Below are positions 1-6,778 of a stretch of 6,984 nucleotides of DNA, in pieces; position 1 is the stretch's first letter; each line of letters begins with the position of its first letter. The DNA is taken from the NCBI GenBank assembly GCA_013695005.1, contig JACDBJ010000093.1:1-6984 (forward strand), given 5' to 3'. The position numbers and the translations under genes were made by a program. Under the pieces are notes generated by a model that ran no database searches, was not told the DNA's origin, and worked only from the letters and a program-made list of their open reading frames with translations. The stretch comes from Pseudonocardiales bacterium (lineage in GTDB: Bacteria > Actinomycetota > Actinomycetes > Mycobacteriales > Pseudonocardiaceae).

Positions 1-1
1 C

Positions 2-583
2 AGCCCCTGGGTGTGGGCGCTCGGGCTCAGCCTCGGCATCGTGGTCGCGGGCGTGCTGCGCCTGCCCCGCTGGCAGGTGCTGGCGGTCGGCTCGGCCCTG
101 CTCCTGGTCTCCGGCATCGGCTACGGCTTCACCCTGAAACAAGCCAACGCCGACCAGTTGGAGCAGCAGGCGCAGGCTAAAATCCAGGATCGAGGGCGCC
201 TTGGAGCGGCGAGACCAACCGGCGTGTTGCCAGTTCTGCTGACGAGCATCGCCAGGCGTGACTCGCCCGCTGTCTGCGAGACGCTCCTGGACGGTCAGGC
301 GGTCCAGCAGTTCGCAGCGGCGCAGGGAGCGACCGACTGCCGTGCAGCCGTGGAGCTGCTAGCCGCTCGTGTCTCTGACGCTGGGGCATACAGCTCTGCC
401 AGCGCACCTCTGACGCGGCGGGGAGACGAGTCCTTGGTCGATGCGTGCCGAATGACCTGGAGCTCTGGAACGAGCGCAGGGCCACAGCTAGGGCAACTCA
501 CGATCGCGCGTACGACCGGGCAGACGTACTTCGTGACGCAGTTCGTGCCCTGTTCGCAAGGAGCCACAGCTCCGTCGCGTTAG
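2..583 (+). CDS. Unrecognised membrane-anchored protein with exported four-cysteine domain (5' partial)
   Basis: The reading frame is open to the left edge, so the true start lies upstream; the GTG at 11 lies within a run of hydrophobic codons and is probably internal. Numbering from that GTG, residues 3-16 and 22-42 form two membrane segments separated by a short LPRWQ turn. A Gln/Ala-rich linker (about 44-57) follows, then a soluble domain of about 120 residues. That domain has cysteines at 89, 110, 136 and 171, spaced as two pairs that could form disulfides if it is outside the cell. The pattern of alternating Ala-rich helices and a C-terminal strand-rich part (GQLTIARTTGQTYFVTQF) suggests a small globular alpha/beta fold, but I do not recognise a family. 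Third-position GC is weaker than in the neighbouring genes. It ends at TAG 581-583, sharing bases with the stop of the convergent etfD-like gene. Real by frame length and composition; function unknown. Confidence 0.7.
   Translation, partial: SPWVWALGLSLGIVVAGVLRLPRWQVLAVGSALLLVSGIGYGFTLKQANADQLEQQAQAKIQDRGRLGAARPTGVLPVLLTSIARRDSPAVCETLLDGQAVQQFAAAQGATDCRAAVELLAARVSDAGAYSSASAPLTRRGDESLVDACRMTWSSGTSAGPQLGQLTIARTTGQTYFVTQFVPCSQGATAPSR
560..573. terminator. Possible weak hairpin terminator between convergent genes
   Basis: GGAGC-CACA-GCTCC is a perfect 5-bp stem with a 4-nt loop. It lies 7 nt beyond the stop of the leftward etfD-like gene and inside the last codons of the rightward gene. On the minus strand it is followed only by TTGCG, with no U-tract. 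Actinobacterial terminators often lack a U-tract, but a stem this short can also occur by chance. Confidence 0.25.
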
Positions 584-2805
584 GCGCCCGCCTTCGCGGC
601 ATCTCCGTCGTCGCCGCGTTTGACGGATGTGAGCAGCATCTGAGCCACGTCCAGAACTTCGACGTCTGTGCCCTCGCCGCCGCTCTGCTTCTCCGTCAGA
701 CCGTCGGTGAGCATCACTCGGCAGAACGGGCAGCCGGTGGCGATCTTCTCGGCACCGGTGCCGAGCGCTTCTTCGGTGCGCTCGAGGTTGATCCGCTTGC
801 CGATCGGCTCCTCCATCCACATGCGGGCGCCACCTGCGCCGCAGCAGAAGGACCGTTCGGCGTGCCGCGGCATCTCGGTCAGCGCCGCACCGGACGCGCC
901 GACCAGCTCGCGGGGCGGGCTGTACACCTCGTTGTGCCTGCCGAGGTAGCACGGGTCGTGGTACGTCACCTCGGGCCCGGTGTCCTCCGGCGCGGCCACC
1001 GGCTTCAGCTTGCCGTCGCGGACCAGCCTGTTCAGCAGCTGCGTGTGGTGCACCACCTCGTAGTGCCCGTCAAGCTGCGGGTACTCCCGGCCGATCGTGT
1101 TCATACAGTGCGGACAGGTCGTCACGATCTTGCGGCGACCCGGCTCGCGACCCTCGAATACCGTGTTGAGCACCTCGACGTTCTGCTGCGCCAGAAGCTG
1201 GAAGACGAACTCGTTGCCGGCCCGGCGAGCGGGGTCGCCGGTGCAGGTCTCCTCCGGTCCGAGCACCACGTAGCCGACGCCGGCGCGGTGCAGCAGCTCG
1301 GCCACCGCCCGGATCGTCTTGCGCGCGTGGTCGTCGAACGCGCCTGCACAGCCGACCCAGAAAAGGTACTCGGCGTCCTCCGCCAGTTCACCGTCGAAAA
1401 CCGGCACGTCGAAGTCGAGCGCCTTGGTCCAGTCCAAGCGTTCCCTTGCGCTCTGCCCCCACGGGTTGCCCTTGTTCTCCAGGTTGCGGAACAGCGCACC
1501 CAGCTCGGACGGGAACTCCGACTCGACGAGCACCTGGTTGCGCCGCATGTCCATGATGTGATCGACGTGCTCGATGTCGACAGGGCACTCCTCGACGCAC
1601 GCGCCACAGCTGGTGCAGGCCCACAGCACGTCGGGGTCGATCACCCCGCCGGCCTCCGCCGTGCCGACCAGCGGCCGCATCGCCTGCTCCGGTCCCGAAC
1701 CGCGAACCCGCTCGAATCCGGACTCCGGCACGCCGTGGCCGTCGCCGTTCGCCTCCGGCTCGAGCGCGCCCTCCCCCGGCCCATTCCTGTCGTCGGACAG
1801 GGCCTTGCCGCCGATAAGATACGGTGCCTTCGCGAACAGGTGGTCGCGCAGATCCATGATCACGAGCTTCGGCGACAGGGGCTTGTCCGTAGCCCACGCC
1901 GGGCACTGGCTCTGGCACCGCCCGCACTCGGTGCAGGTGCTCATGTCGAGCATGCCCTTCCAGGTGAAGTCCTCGATCTTGCCGCGACCCAAGCTGTCGT
2001 CCTCGCCCGGATCTTCGAAGTCGATCGGCTTGCCGCCGGACTCCATCGGCAGCAGCGGCCCGAGTGCCTTCGGCAGTCGTTTCGTGGCGACGTTGAGTGG
2101 GGCCAGGAAGATGTGCAGGTGCTTGGAGTAGGCGACGATCACCAGGAAGGCCAGCATGACGCCGATGTGCAGCAGCAGCCCGACCGTCTCAACGGCGAAC
2201 AGGGCGTCCGGACCCAAGCCGGTGAACAGCCTCCCGAGTCCGATCGACGCGAACGCCCCCGAGTCGTACGGCAGGTTGCCTGCTGCCGAGGCCACCGCGC
2301 GGTAGAAAAACAGCGTCCACACGACGTTGAAGATCATGAACAGGATCAGCCAAGCCGGGCCAGAGTGCGAGCCGTAGAACCGCGATGCCCGCTGCCGCCG
2401 CTCGGGCGCCTCGCGAATTCTGATGATCGCGAACGCGATGATCGAAGCCAGCACCGCGAGCGCGATGAAGTCCTGCAGGAAGCCGAGCACGGCCCACTGG
2501 CCGATCAACGGTATATGGAAGTCCTCGTCGAACAGCGCGCCGTAGGCCTCGATGTAGACGGTCAGCAGCAGCACGAAGCCCCAGAAGGTCAGCGCGTGGG
2601 CAACCCCCGGAACCGTCCAGCGCAGCAGCCGACTCTGGCCGAAGACCTCGACTAGCTGCGCCTTGAGTCGCTCGCCGAGGTGATCACTTCGCCCTGGTGC
2701 CGGCTGCCCGGACCGCATGAGCCGGTAGAGCCAGAACCCGCGACGTGCGGCGACCGCCACGCCGAGTGCCGTCATCAGCAGGCCGATTACCAATCGCACT
2801 GCCAC
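580..2805 (-). CDS. etfD: EtfD-like iron-sulfur-binding reductase (ETF to menaquinone electron transfer)
   Basis: This 741-aa membrane protein matches the architecture of mycobacterial Rv0338c/EtfD, which is thought to pass electrons from the flavoprotein EtfBA (fed by acyl-CoA dehydrogenases) to menaquinone. Domains in order: five likely membrane helices (about 3-20, 66-88, 104-129, 150-171, 203-226) in a NarI-like layout with candidate heme histidines H70, H213, H229 and H231; two [4Fe-4S] motifs, C291/C294/C297/C301-P and C397/C400/C403/C407-P; and two CCG domains. The first CCG domain has C486, C521 (CTG replacing CCG), C564 and C567; the second has C619, C654-C655-G, C692 and C695. Residues 335-385 between the ferredoxin motifs are Gly/Glu-rich and probably a variable loop. 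It is shorter than the 882-aa M. tuberculosis protein, with almost nothing after the last CCG domain. The GTG start at 2805 is fixed by AGGAGG 5 nt upstream. Family assignment is firm; the ETF partner is inferred from the homologue. Confidence 0.9.
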   Translation of the reverse strand: MAVRLVIGLLMTALGVAVAARRGFWLYRLMRSGQPAPGRSDHLGERLKAQLVEVFGQSRLLRWTVPGVAHALTFWGFVLLLTVYIEAYGALFDEDFHIPLIGQWAVLGFLQDFIALAVLASIIAFAIIRIREAPERRQRASRFYGSHSGPAWLILFMIFNVVWTLFFYRAVASAAGNLPYDSGAFASIGLGRLFTGLGPDALFAVETVGLLLHIGVMLAFLVIVAYSKHLHIFLAPLNVATKRLPKALGPLLPMESGGKPIDFEDPGEDDSLGRGKIEDFTWKGMLDMSTCTECGRCQSQCPAWATDKPLSPKLVIMDLRDHLFAKAPYLIGGKALSDDRNGPGEGALEPEANGDGHGVPESGFERVRGSGPEQAMRPLVGTAEAGGVIDPDVLWACTSCGACVEECPVDIEHVDHIMDMRRNQVLVESEFPSELGALFRNLENKGNPWGQSARERLDWTKALDFDVPVFDGELAEDAEYLFWVGCAGAFDDHARKTIRAVAELLHRAGVGYVVLGPEETCTGDPARRAGNEFVFQLLAQQNVEVLNTVFEGREPGRRKIVTTCPHCMNTIGREYPQLDGHYEVVHHTQLLNRLVRDGKLKPVAAPEDTGPEVTYHDPCYLGRHNEVYSPPRELVGASGAALTEMPRHAERSFCCGAGGARMWMEEPIGKRINLERTEEALGTGAEKIATGCPFCRVMLTDGLTEKQSGGEGTDVEVLDVAQMLLTSVKRGDDGDAAKAGA

Positions 2806-2810
2806 GGGTT

Positions 2811-2816
2811 CCTCCT
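2811..2816 (-). promoter_or_regulatory. Ribosome binding site of the etfD-like gene
   Basis: On the minus strand this reads AGGAGG, a perfect Shine-Dalgarno core, with 5 nt before the GTG at 2805. It decides the start over any internal alternative. Confidence 0.85.
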
Positions 2817-2861
2817 ACCAGTCGCCACCACGAACGGCGTCGCTTAAGGGCGTAGGGAAGC

Positions 2862-2890
2862 AAGTTACCCGCCAGTAGAGGGCCTTGCAC
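2862..2890 (-). promoter_or_regulatory. Weak candidate promoter for the etfD-like gene
   Basis: Read on the minus strand, GTGCAA (2890-2885) lies 17 nt before TAACTT (2867-2862). The -10 fits the actinobacterial TANNNT pattern; the -35 matches TTGACA at only three positions. A start just downstream would give a leader of roughly 50 nt. The same segment read on the plus strand offers TTGCAC, 16 nt, TATGAC, so either call could be chance. Confidence 0.25.
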
Positions 2891-3023
2891 GGCCACGGAG
2901 TGCCCGTATGACCGGTGTCTCATGCTGCCGAACGAGGGACGCGTCACTCGGACAGTGCAGTCGCCGTTCGGCACCTCGGCGGCCACACGTTTGGCTGCCG
3001 CCGTTCGCACTACCGGTGACCCC

Positions 3024-3029
3024 TAGGAT
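3024..3029 (+). promoter_or_regulatory. Candidate -10 element for the rightward secretion operon
   Basis: TAGGAT fits the TANNNT -10 pattern common in actinobacterial primary-sigma promoters. No good -35 is found at the expected distance. Transcription from here would leave a leader of about 130 nt before the ATG at 3166. Low confidence. Confidence 0.3.
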
Positions 3030-3150
3030 TCGCACAGTCAAAGTGTTCTACTCGACGATTGGCGCTTCATGCGCGGCGGCCAAGCGCATCGAGTCGGGTC
3101 GTTTAGGTCCGTGTGGGGGCTCGTGCGGGGGCGCCTTGGCGGAGGACGAG

Positions 3151-3160
3151 GGAGAAGGGG
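3151..3160 (+). promoter_or_regulatory. Ribosome binding site of the 87-aa membrane protein gene
   Basis: The purine run GGAGAAGGGG ends 5 nt before the ATG at 3166, within a longer purine-rich stretch from 3141. It favours the ATG over the in-frame TTG at 3136 or starts further upstream. Confidence 0.7.
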
Positions 3161-3165
3161 CCGCC

Positions 3166-3429
3166 ATGGCTGCACCGGGAGAGAAAGTGGACCTGCTGGC
3201 CCAAGGGCTGAACACCGGTGGCCTTCAGAGCTGGATTCAGAGCAACATCGTTCCGTTGATCTTGCTCGCTATCGCAATCATGCTGCTGTGGATCGGTGGT
3301 CGTGGTGACAACGCCGGGGTCGCCCGTCGAAGCATCGGCTTGATCATCGGCCTGATCGCGCTCGGCATAGCGGTGTCCGGCAACGGCACCAAAGTCGGGG
3401 AGTTCCTGGCCAGCCTCATCGTGGGGTGA
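3166..3429 (+). CDS. Small two-helix membrane protein, candidate VirB2/TrbC-like secretion subunit
   Basis: The protein has 87 residues. A short polar N-terminus (about 1-26) is followed by membrane helix 1 (about 27-44), a short polar loop with two arginines (GRGDNAGVARRS, about 45-56), helix 2 (about 57-71) and a short tail. There is no clear cleavable signal peptide. The size, the two-helix hairpin and its place at the head of an operon containing PrgI/VirB3-like and VirB4-like genes resemble the small pilin or channel subunits (VirB2/TrbC type) of conjugation systems. No diagnostic pilin motif is visible, so this is inference from topology and context. The stop TGA overlaps the GTG start of the next gene by 4 nt, indicating translational coupling. 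The start is chosen from the ribosome binding site; longer upstream versions would add a non-hydrophobic, unrelated sequence. Alternative: a generic small membrane protein of the cluster with no pilus role. Confidence 0.8.
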   Translation: MAAPGEKVDLLAQGLNTGGLQSWIQSNIVPLILLAIAIMLLWIGGRGDNAGVARRSIGLIIGLIALGIAVSGNGTKVGEFLASLIVG

Positions 3430-3857
3430 CGGGGTTGTTGGTCCGGACCGACGACGAGGTCTATCGGGTGGACGCGGTCTGGCTGGGGCCACCGCGCGCG
3501 ACTTTCCCGTGGCGGGCACGCTACGTCTCCTATGGCATCGGCCTCGTCATCATGGTCGCCGTGATGTTCCTGCAGCGCCGCGTGGGGATCGACCTGAACT
3601 TCTTCTCAGTCGCCTGGGCGCTGGTCCTCACTGTTCTACTGACCAAGTTCATCGGCAAGCGAATCAACTACGACCGTCCGGCCGAGCAGGTCCTGACTCT
3701 GTTCTCACATGAGGTGAAGGGCCCGCGACGGCGGACCCAGCGGCGAGGCGGTCCGGTTCACCTTGGCCATGTCAAGGTGCGGCCCACCCCGGGTGCAGCT
3801 GGCAGCCGGCGGCTGTCCAGGAGGCAACGGAAGGCACAGGCTCGTGGCGCGGCGTAA
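3426..3857 (+). CDS. PrgI/VirB3-like two-helix inner-membrane protein of a type IV secretion system
   Basis: The protein has 143 residues. A charged N-terminal segment (about 1-30, ending in the PWRARY stretch that precedes the membrane) is followed by two membrane helices at about 34-50 and 59-75, linked by a short loop (QRRVGIDLN). A conserved-looking amphipathic stretch comes next (DRPAEQVLTLFSHE, about 83-96), then a strongly basic tail rich in Arg/Lys to the C-terminus. This short two-helix topology immediately upstream of a VirB4 ATPase is typical of VirB3 in Gram-negative systems and PrgI-family proteins in Gram-positive ones, which sit in the membrane and bind the ATPase. The GTG start overlaps the previous stop (GTGA, 4 nt) with no separate Shine-Dalgarno, so translation is probably coupled. 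The 3' end overlaps the ATPase gene by 14 nt. Family membership is by topology and position, not by a catalytic motif. Confidence 0.75.
   Translation: MTGLLVRTDDEVYRVDAVWLGPPRATFPWRARYVSYGIGLVIMVAVMFLQRRVGIDLNFFSVAWALVLTVLLTKFIGKRINYDRPAEQVLTLFSHEVKGPRRRTQRRGGPVHLGHVKVRPTPGAAGSRRLSRRQRKAQARGAA
3829..3834 (+). promoter_or_regulatory. Ribosome binding site fixing the VirB4-like start
   Basis: GGAAGG lies 9 nt before the GTG at 3844; a stronger AGGAGG lies further up at 3819-3824. The in-frame candidates further upstream (TTG 3763, ATG 3769) lack such a site, so the shorter 972-aa protein is preferred. Confidence 0.65.
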
Positions 3858-6762
3858 GTCGAAGCGGCCAGAGGCGGCACCGAAGCCGGCCACCAAGACG
3901 TCCGCCACGAAGAAGTCCGAGTCCAGCAGCCGCAAGCGGCGTGGCAGGGCGCTCGCCGGCGAGTCCGCGCTGACCGAGTACACGCCGGCCATCGCATTGC
4001 GATCCATCGACGGGCACCTCACGCGGACCGGCGGTCAGGTGATGGCCTGGTACCGGCTCGGAGCTCAGGCCTGGAGCTTCCGCAGCGACAACCAGCGCGA
4101 GCTGCTGATCAGGCAGATCGCGGCACAGCTTGGCGAGCTGCAGGGTCGCTGGCTGCACATCCGGGTGACCAGCCGCCCCTACCCCGTGCACATGTGGGCG
4201 GAGTCGTTCGATCACAACGCGCTCGGTCGGATGCCTGACGTCGCCGGAGCGCTCGGGTGGGACGGGTTCCTGGAGGGCGAACAGCGGCATTTGATGGGCC
4301 TGTCGATGTCGGACAAAGAGGTCTTCCTCGGCATCGAGGTCTCCGGCCGCACGATGTTGGACCGCTGGGTGGAGAAGGCCGCGCCGGTGCTGGGCAAGAT
4401 GGTCCCGAGTGCTGCAAGGGCCGAGATCGAGGCGTTGGCCTCGGAGATCAGGCACCTGGACGACCTGGTCGCCGGCCCCGGGCTGGACGCGCTCCCGGCG
4501 GATGCGGCAGATGTCGCATGGCTGATGTACCGGTCATGCTCGCTGGGCCTGCCCGCGCCGCGCGGGCTGGCCGCGTCGCCGGTCCAGCGCTGGGAGACCG
4601 AGGACTTGGCCGCGTTCACCGACGGCGTGGAGCTGTTCCAAGAACCGTATGCACCGTCGGTGCAGGTCGTCGGGCGGGTACGCAACCAGGCCATGAGCCG
4701 CAACGTCGTCGTGCTCACGCTCGGTCTGATGGACGGGCTGCGCATCCCGGAGGTGGACGACCCGTGGATGCAGCACTCCGACCGGCTGCCGTTTCCGGTG
4801 GAGTGGTCGGCGCGGGTCTACGTCCGCCGCCCGGAGGAGGTCGCCAGCGAGCTGCAGCGCCAGATGGGCAAGGTCCGCAGCCAGATCCGGCACTACACCC
4901 ATGATCACGATCTCGATCCGCCGATGTCGCTGGCCCGGCAGGCCGACCGCGTCCTGGAGGTCGAGGACGAGCTCAGCGGCGGGCTGACTCAGCTCAACAC
5001 CCGTCTCTACGGCTGGTGGCGGATCGCGGTGTCCGGGCGCGACGAGGCCGAAGCCCTCTCGCACGCCCAGCAGGTGCTCGACATCTACCGCCCCAAGGTC
5101 TCCGTCGAGCACCCCGAGGCCCAGTACCGCTACGCCAGGGAGTTCATCCCCGGCGAGCCGCTCGCCTCCACCGCCTATCGCCGGCGTGGCTCCGTGAGCT
5201 GGGCGGCCTCAGCCGTGCCGGCGGCGACCGCGTCCGTCGGCGACCGCCGGGGGATCATGCTCGGCGAGACGTGCACCGCCACCCGCCGCCCGGTGGCGTG
5301 GGACCCGTGGCTTGCGCAGGAGATTCGCCGGGCGTCCGGCCTGACCGCGGTCGTGGGCGGTTTAGGGTCGGGGAAGAGCTTTTTGACCGGGCTGATCGTC
5401 TACAAGACGCTGCGCGCCGGCGCCCGCTGGACGGTGCTGGACCCGTCCGGCCCGCTGGCCGAGCTGACCCGGCTGCCGGAGCTCGCGCCGTTCTCCCGCC
5501 ACATCAACCTGCTGCGGGCCGACCCGGGAATCCTGAACCCCTACCGCGTCGTGGCCGAGCCGAAGATCGAGCACTTCTCGGACGAGGAGGAGCCGGACCG
5601 GGCGTGGCGGCGCGAACGCTCGCTGGCCGGCGCGACTCGCCGCCGGCTCGTGCTCGACGTCCTCTCCGGGCTGCTGCCCTTCGAGGTGTCCAAGCTGCCG
5701 CATACCCGGATCGTGCTGCTGCGCGCCGTCCGGGAGGTCGGCGGTGCGCCGGACCGCCATCCCGGTCAAGTGATCGACGTACTGCGCCGGCATGCCAGGG
5801 ACGGTCAGGAGCATGCAGGCGTGGTGGCCGACTTCCTCGAGGAGCGGCGCGAGCTGCCGCAGGCGGCGCTGCTGTTCCCGGACACCTCGCGCGACGACCC
5901 GTGGCACGTCGACCGCGAGTACCGGCTCACGGTCTTGACCATGCAGGGCATGACCCTGCCCCGGCCGGGCAGCCCCCGCGACGAGTGGACCGACAACGAG
6001 TCGCTGGCCGTGGAGCTGCTCAACCTGGCCAGCTGGCTCACCCAGCGGACGATCTACGACGTCGACCGCAACATCCGAAAGGGCGTCGCCCTGGACGAGA
6101 GCCACTTCCTGTCGCAGGTGCCGACCGGCAAGGTGCTCATCGACCGCCTCGCACGCGACTCCCGCAAGTTCAACGTCCGCGCGCTGTTCGCCTCACAGCT
6201 CGCCGGTGACCTGCTGCGGGTCTCCGGGTTCGCGTCGCTGGTCAACGCGGTGTTCGTCGGGCGGACCGACGACGACGAGGCCCAGGCGGAGGCGCTGCGG
6301 CTGCTACGGGTTCCCACCGGAGTCGGCTACGAGCAGATGCTCGGGACGCTGTCGCCGCGTCCGCGGCATGACGACCGGCCGGACGACACCCCGCGCCAGT
6401 TCGTCTTCGCCGACGGTCATGGCGGCGTGGAGAAGATCCGCATCGACCTCGAGGCGCCGCACCTCGGCCACCTGCGGGAGGCGCTGGACACCAACCCGGA
6501 CGCCAGCCGCGTCTCCGGCCCCGGTGTCCCGGCCGCCCCCGTCGCGGCGGCGGTCAGCGCTCCGGACGAGCAGGCCCGAGAGCCGGTGCCGATCCCGGTT
6601 GCGGCCGGAGCACCGAGTAACGGCGCGTCCCAGCCGCCGATGGTCATCGAGCACGACCTGCTCGACGACGAGGAGATCGACCTGCTCGACGACCTGACGG
6701 AGCTCGACCTGGCCGACGAGCATGCCTCGCAACTCGACCGGGCCGGCGACGGTCTGAGGTGA
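3844..6762 (+). CDS. VirB4-type ATPase of an actinobacterial type IV secretion/conjugation system
   Basis: From the GTG at 3844 the protein has 972 residues. Residues 1-35 are Lys/Arg/Ser-rich and likely disordered. Residues about 40-460 match the N-terminal part of VirB4/TraE-like ATPases, beginning with a TRTGGQVMAWYRL segment. The C-terminal AAA+-like ATPase domain has Walker A GGLGSGKS (505-512, K511), Walker B VALDE (748-752, D751 and E752), an ASQ sensor-like motif (783-785) and an FVGRTDD segment (804-810) whose R807 is a candidate arginine finger. The last ~35 residues are very acidic. No membrane helix is seen, so it is probably a cytoplasmic, membrane-docked ATPase powering substrate or pilus export with the PrgI/VirB3-like neighbour. 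Leu507, in Walker A, is encoded by TTA (5362-5364), the only TTA I found in this gene. Catalytic residues are intact. The VirB4 class is confident; the substrate (DNA or protein) cannot be told. Confidence 0.9.
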   Translation: MARRKSKRPEAAPKPATKTSATKKSESSSRKRRGRALAGESALTEYTPAIALRSIDGHLTRTGGQVMAWYRLGAQAWSFRSDNQRELLIRQIAAQLGELQGRWLHIRVTSRPYPVHMWAESFDHNALGRMPDVAGALGWDGFLEGEQRHLMGLSMSDKEVFLGIEVSGRTMLDRWVEKAAPVLGKMVPSAARAEIEALASEIRHLDDLVAGPGLDALPADAADVAWLMYRSCSLGLPAPRGLAASPVQRWETEDLAAFTDGVELFQEPYAPSVQVVGRVRNQAMSRNVVVLTLGLMDGLRIPEVDDPWMQHSDRLPFPVEWSARVYVRRPEEVASELQRQMGKVRSQIRHYTHDHDLDPPMSLARQADRVLEVEDELSGGLTQLNTRLYGWWRIAVSGRDEAEALSHAQQVLDIYRPKVSVEHPEAQYRYAREFIPGEPLASTAYRRRGSVSWAASAVPAATASVGDRRGIMLGETCTATRRPVAWDPWLAQEIRRASGLTAVVGGLGSGKSFLTGLIVYKTLRAGARWTVLDPSGPLAELTRLPELAPFSRHINLLRADPGILNPYRVVAEPKIEHFSDEEEPDRAWRRERSLAGATRRRLVLDVLSGLLPFEVSKLPHTRIVLLRAVREVGGAPDRHPGQVIDVLRRHARDGQEHAGVVADFLEERRELPQAALLFPDTSRDDPWHVDREYRLTVLTMQGMTLPRPGSPRDEWTDNESLAVELLNLASWLTQRTIYDVDRNIRKGVALDESHFLSQVPTGKVLIDRLARDSRKFNVRALFASQLAGDLLRVSGFASLVNAVFVGRTDDDEAQAEALRLLRVPTGVGYEQMLGTLSPRPRHDDRPDDTPRQFVFADGHGGVEKIRIDLEAPHLGHLREALDTNPDASRVSGPGVPAAPVAAAVSAPDEQAREPVPIPVAAGAPSNGASQPPMVIEHDLLDDEEIDLLDDLTELDLADEHASQLDRAGDGLR
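6654..6693 (+). repeat. Short tandem duplication encoding the acidic tail of the VirB4-like ATPase
   Basis: The 16-nt sequence CGACCTGCTCGACGAC occurs at 6654-6669 and again, exactly, at 6678-6693, a 24-nt period. It encodes DLLDD twice (residues 938-942 and 946-950), with a weaker third echo (ELDLADE). It looks like a small in-frame duplication that lengthened the acidic tail. Confidence 0.7.
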
Positions 6763-6763
6763 C

Positions 6764-6769
6764 GGGGAG
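6764..6769 (+). promoter_or_regulatory. Ribosome binding site of the last, partial gene
   Basis: GGGGAG lies 9 nt before the GTG at 6779 and just after the ATPase stop. It supports GTG 6779, the only reasonable start after the in-frame TGA at 6755. Confidence 0.6.
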
Positions 6770-6778
6770 TCGAGCCCG

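Larger units (their letters stand above)
2817..3150. other. Divergent intergenic region, no convincing gene
   Basis: This gap separates the leftward etfD-like gene from the rightward secretion operon and must carry, or lie just downstream of, the promoters of both. A plus-strand frame is open from about 2908 into the small membrane gene, but this upstream part has no ribosome binding site and is compositionally unlike the protein downstream, so I treat it as untranslated. I see no tRNA, no riboswitch I can name and no repeat array. Two overlapping short inverted repeats lie at 3062-3089. Weak promoter-like hexamers are listed separately. Confidence 0.6.

Noticed and set aside
521..523. CTG in place of CCG in the first CCG domain of the EtfD-like protein (residue numbers) as a sign of decay
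   Set aside because: As I recall, this substitution is usual in the first CCG domain of this family; the remaining cysteines are all present.
445..2655. A 736-codon open frame on the plus strand opposite the etfD-like gene
   Set aside because: It lies codon-on-codon antisense to a gene with intact iron-sulfur motifs, and its translation is low-complexity Arg/Val/Leu/Gln-rich with no domain. Long antisense frames are expected in GC-rich genes.
2908..3165. Upstream in-frame extension of the 87-aa membrane protein
   Set aside because: The ribosome binding site lies just before ATG 3166, and the extra sequence is Cys/Arg/Gly-rich with no resemblance to a signal peptide.
3759..3779. CACCTTG/CAAGGTG inverted repeat with 7-nt loop inside the PrgI/VirB3-like gene
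   Set aside because: A 7-bp arm with a short loop is expected a few times by chance in 7 kb, and nothing around it suggests a role.
3763..3843. Longer N-terminus for the VirB4-like ATPase
   Set aside because: No Shine-Dalgarno precedes it, it would overlap the preceding gene by about 95 nt, and the added residues look like out-of-frame translation; GTG 3844 has GGAAGG at good spacing.
5362..6105. A 247-codon minus-strand frame opposite the ATPase
   Set aside because: It is antisense shadow without a motif or a convincing ribosome binding site.
5016..6209. A 397-codon plus-strand frame inside the VirB4-like gene
   Set aside because: It is an Arg/Ala/Gly/Pro-rich shadow frame; the overlapping frame carries the Walker motifs.
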